Source: Tabrizicola sp. TH137 | Lineage (GTDB): Bacteria; Pseudomonadota; Alphaproteobacteria; Rhodobacterales; Rhodobacteraceae | Reading direction: 5' to 3' | Length of the DNA: 64,000 nt | Assembly: GCF_002855575.1 (NCBI RefSeq) | Contig: NZ_PKRQ01000003.1 | Location: forward strand, 496,001 to 560,000 | Program-made: the position numbers and the translations under genes | Notes under the pieces: generated by a model | What the model was told of the DNA's origin: nothing | Databases searched by the model: none | The model's input: only the letters and a program-made list of their open reading frames with translations | Shown here: positions 62,834 to 64,000 of the stretch, piece by piece | How the letters are laid out: each line of letters opens with the position of its first letter | How positions within the stretch are numbered: the first letter of the stretch is position 1

Positions 62834-62871
62834 TTTCCCCGAGGGCGCCCGCTCCCGCGCCTTCGGGGAAA
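62834..62871 (+). other. Strong mRNA hairpin between binding-protein and dehydrogenase genes
   Basis: TTTCCCCGAGGGCGC (62834-62848) pairs with GCGCCTTCGGGGAAA (62857-62871), a 15-base stem with a single G-T mismatch and an eight-base loop. It starts 11 bases after the binding-protein stop and has no T-tract. Elements like this typically protect the upstream mRNA or attenuate downstream expression, giving more binding protein than enzyme. Confidence 0.7.
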
Positions 62872-62892
62872 CCCATCACCGACAGACAAGAG

Positions 62893-63660
62893 ATGAACGA
62901 TATGACCGCTGGCACTCTTCCATTCTCCCTTTCGGGCAAGGTCGCTGTCGTGACAGGCGCCGCTTCGGGGATCGGCGCGGCCATCGCCGAGGCTTTCGCC
63001 GCCCGCGGTGGCCGGGTCGCGCTTCTGGACATGAACCTGGACGCCGCGCGCAGCCGTGCCGCCGGGCTGGAAGGGGCCGTGGCCCTGGCCTGCAATGTCA
63101 CCGATGCGCAAAGCGTCGCCGATGCGCTGGCCGCCGTCCGCGCGCAACTGGGCGTGCCGGACATTCTGGTGAACAGCGCCGGGATCGTCGATCTCGCCCC
63201 GGCCGAGGACCTGTCGCAAGGCGCCTGGGACCGCACCATGGCGGTGAACCTGACCGGCACCTTCCTGATGGCCCAGGCCGTCGGGCGCATGATGATCGCC
63301 GAAGGCAAGGGCGGGCGGATCGTCAACCTTGCCAGCCAGGCGGGTTCGGTCGCAATCGACGGCCATGTCGCCTATTGCGCCTCGAAATTCGGCGTGATCG
63401 GCGTGACCAAGACGCTGGCGCTGGAATGGGGCCGCCACGGGATCACCGTGAACTCCGTCTCGCCGACGGTGGTTCTGACGGAGCTTGGCCGCAAGGCATG
63501 GGATGGCCCCAAGGGCGAGGCGATGAAGGCCCTGATCCCGACCGGCCGCTTCGCCGAACCGGAAGAAATCGCCTCCGCCGTGCTGTTTCTGGCCTCGGAC
63601 GAGGCGGCAATGATCAACGGGGCCGATCTCCTCGTTGACGGCGGCTATACGGTGAAGTGA
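62893..63660 (+). CDS. Short-chain dehydrogenase/reductase, likely polyol dehydrogenase
   Basis: 255 residues. Classical SDR: TGAASGIGAAIAEAF for NAD(P), NSAGIV, the catalytic Ser in NLASQAGS, Tyr and Lys in YCASK. An aspartate at the end of strand 2 (ALLDMN) favours NAD over NADP. Encoded between a sugar/polyol importer and a DhaK-type kinase, it should oxidise an imported polyol (for example erythritol, threitol or a related C3-C5 polyol) to a ketose that the kinase then phosphorylates. Substrate is inferred from context. Start at 62893 or 62902. Confidence 0.88.
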   Translation: MNDMTAGTLPFSLSGKVAVVTGAASGIGAAIAEAFAARGGRVALLDMNLDAARSRAAGLEGAVALACNVTDAQSVADALAAVRAQLGVPDILVNSAGIVDLAPAEDLSQGAWDRTMAVNLTGTFLMAQAVGRMMIAEGKGGRIVNLASQAGSVAIDGHVAYCASKFGVIGVTKTLALEWGRHGITVNSVSPTVVLTELGRKAWDGPKGEAMKALIPTGRFAEPEEIASAVLFLASDEAAMINGADLLVDGGYTVK

Positions 63661-63668
63661 GGACGAAG

Positions 63669-64000
63669 ATGCAAAGATTTCTGAACGATCCCGATGATCT
63701 GGTGGATGAAACGGTGGCAGGCTTCGTGAAGGCGCACCGCGATCTGGTGCATCTTTCGCCCGAAAACGCGCGCGTCGTCGTGTCGAACTTCGCACCAGAG
63801 GCCGGCCGTGTCGGGATCGTGACGGGCGGGGGATCGGGGCATGAACCCGCCTTCATCGGCTATACCGGGCGCAATCTCGTCGATGCCGTGGCCGTGGGCG
63901 AGATCTTCTCCTCCCCGACCGCCAAAAGCTTCGCCGATGCGATCAAGGCCGCGAATGGCGGGGCCGGGGTGGCCGTGCTCTACGGCAATTATGCCGGCGA
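63669..64000 (+). CDS. DhaK-domain kinase, C-terminal part beyond the window
   Basis: Only the first 110 codons are visible, from ATG 63669, eight bases after the dehydrogenase stop. MQRFLNDPDDLVDETVAGFVKAHRDL followed by VGIVTGGGSGHEPAFIGY and VGEIFSSPTAK, then VAVLYGNYAG, is the start of the DhaK domain (dihydroxyacetone-type kinase). The full protein may be a single-chain ATP-dependent kinase (DhaK-DhaL) such as dihydroxyacetone or erythrulose kinase; the Tyr-Gly-Asn-Tyr-Ala variant of the Asn-Tyr-Thr-Gly motif occurs in some of these. The catalytic His of DhaK lies beyond the edge. Confidence 0.85.
   Translation, partial: MQRFLNDPDDLVDETVAGFVKAHRDLVHLSPENARVVVSNFAPEAGRVGIVTGGGSGHEPAFIGYTGRNLVDAVAVGEIFSSPTAKSFADAIKAANGGAGVAVLYGNYAG

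Overview
The window is high-GC bacterial DNA with tightly packed genes and no rRNA, tRNA, CRISPR array, insertion sequence or prophage that I could find. It reads as the chromosome of an alphaproteobacterium of the Rhodobacteraceae/Paracoccaceae type. The signs are the order ybgC-tolQRAB-pal-cpoB-tilS-ftsH, an FtsH whose N-terminus begins [10 protein letters not shown], a VPLPA-CTERM exported protein, a periplasmic-type LytTR membrane regulator, an fhs-folD one-carbon cluster, and the general codon use. I cannot name the species.

Layout from left to right. 1-11.2 kb: the 5' part of an RTX calcium-binding protein (minus strand, runs off the edge), transporters (two EamA-type exporters, an ArgO/LysE exporter with its divergent LysR regulator, an SLC13 permease), a small wHTH protein, an unusual stand-alone receiver-like protein, YebC, a small lipoprotein and a YmdB-type phosphoesterase. 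11.6-19.4 kb: an Lhr-like helicase plus PdeM phosphoesterase pair, a LytTR membrane regulator, FolD, a chorismate mutase, Fhs preceded by a dense set of palindromes, and a MOSC protein. 19.5-28.6 kb: the cell-envelope block ftsH, tilS, cpoB, pal, tolB, tolA, tolR, tolQ, ybgC, all on the minus strand. 28.8-36.0 kb: a Tat-type serine hydrolase, an RND efflux pump with its adaptor, and modBC without modA but with a Mo-box-like repeat upstream. 36.4-40.5 kb: a glycolipid operon (LpxH-like phosphatase, GT21 glucosylceramide-synthase-like enzyme, DedA protein, GT2 enzyme) that overlaps a convergent bestrophin gene. 40.5-43.1 kb: a sparsely coding stretch with three tiny single-membrane-span proteins that share an [IL]-E-[DN] motif just before the membrane segment, and the VPLPA-CTERM protein.

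43.5-58 kb is a nitrogen-ring scavenging island. A hyuBA-livGFHMJ operon (hydantoinase/oxoprolinase pair plus a complete branched-chain-amino-acid-type ABC importer) is divergent from an AraC regulator. Next to it lies a pxpA-accB-accC-pxpB-pxpC operon, divergent from a LysR regulator. Together they would import and open cyclic amides such as hydantoins, 5-oxoproline or related lactams. 59.2-64 kb is a sugar or polyol operon: ABC importer (ATPase, permease, binding protein), a short-chain dehydrogenase and the start of a DhaK-type kinase, the gene set expected for oxidation of a small polyol to a ketose followed by phosphorylation. A strong hairpin lies between the binding protein and dehydrogenase genes, and a promoter with a perfect 12-bp palindrome lies in front of the operon.

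The most novel-looking items are the three micro-membrane proteins at 41.2-42.1 kb, the palindrome cluster in front of fhs, the biotin-carboxylase genes embedded in a Pxp operon, and the GT21 glycolipid operon.
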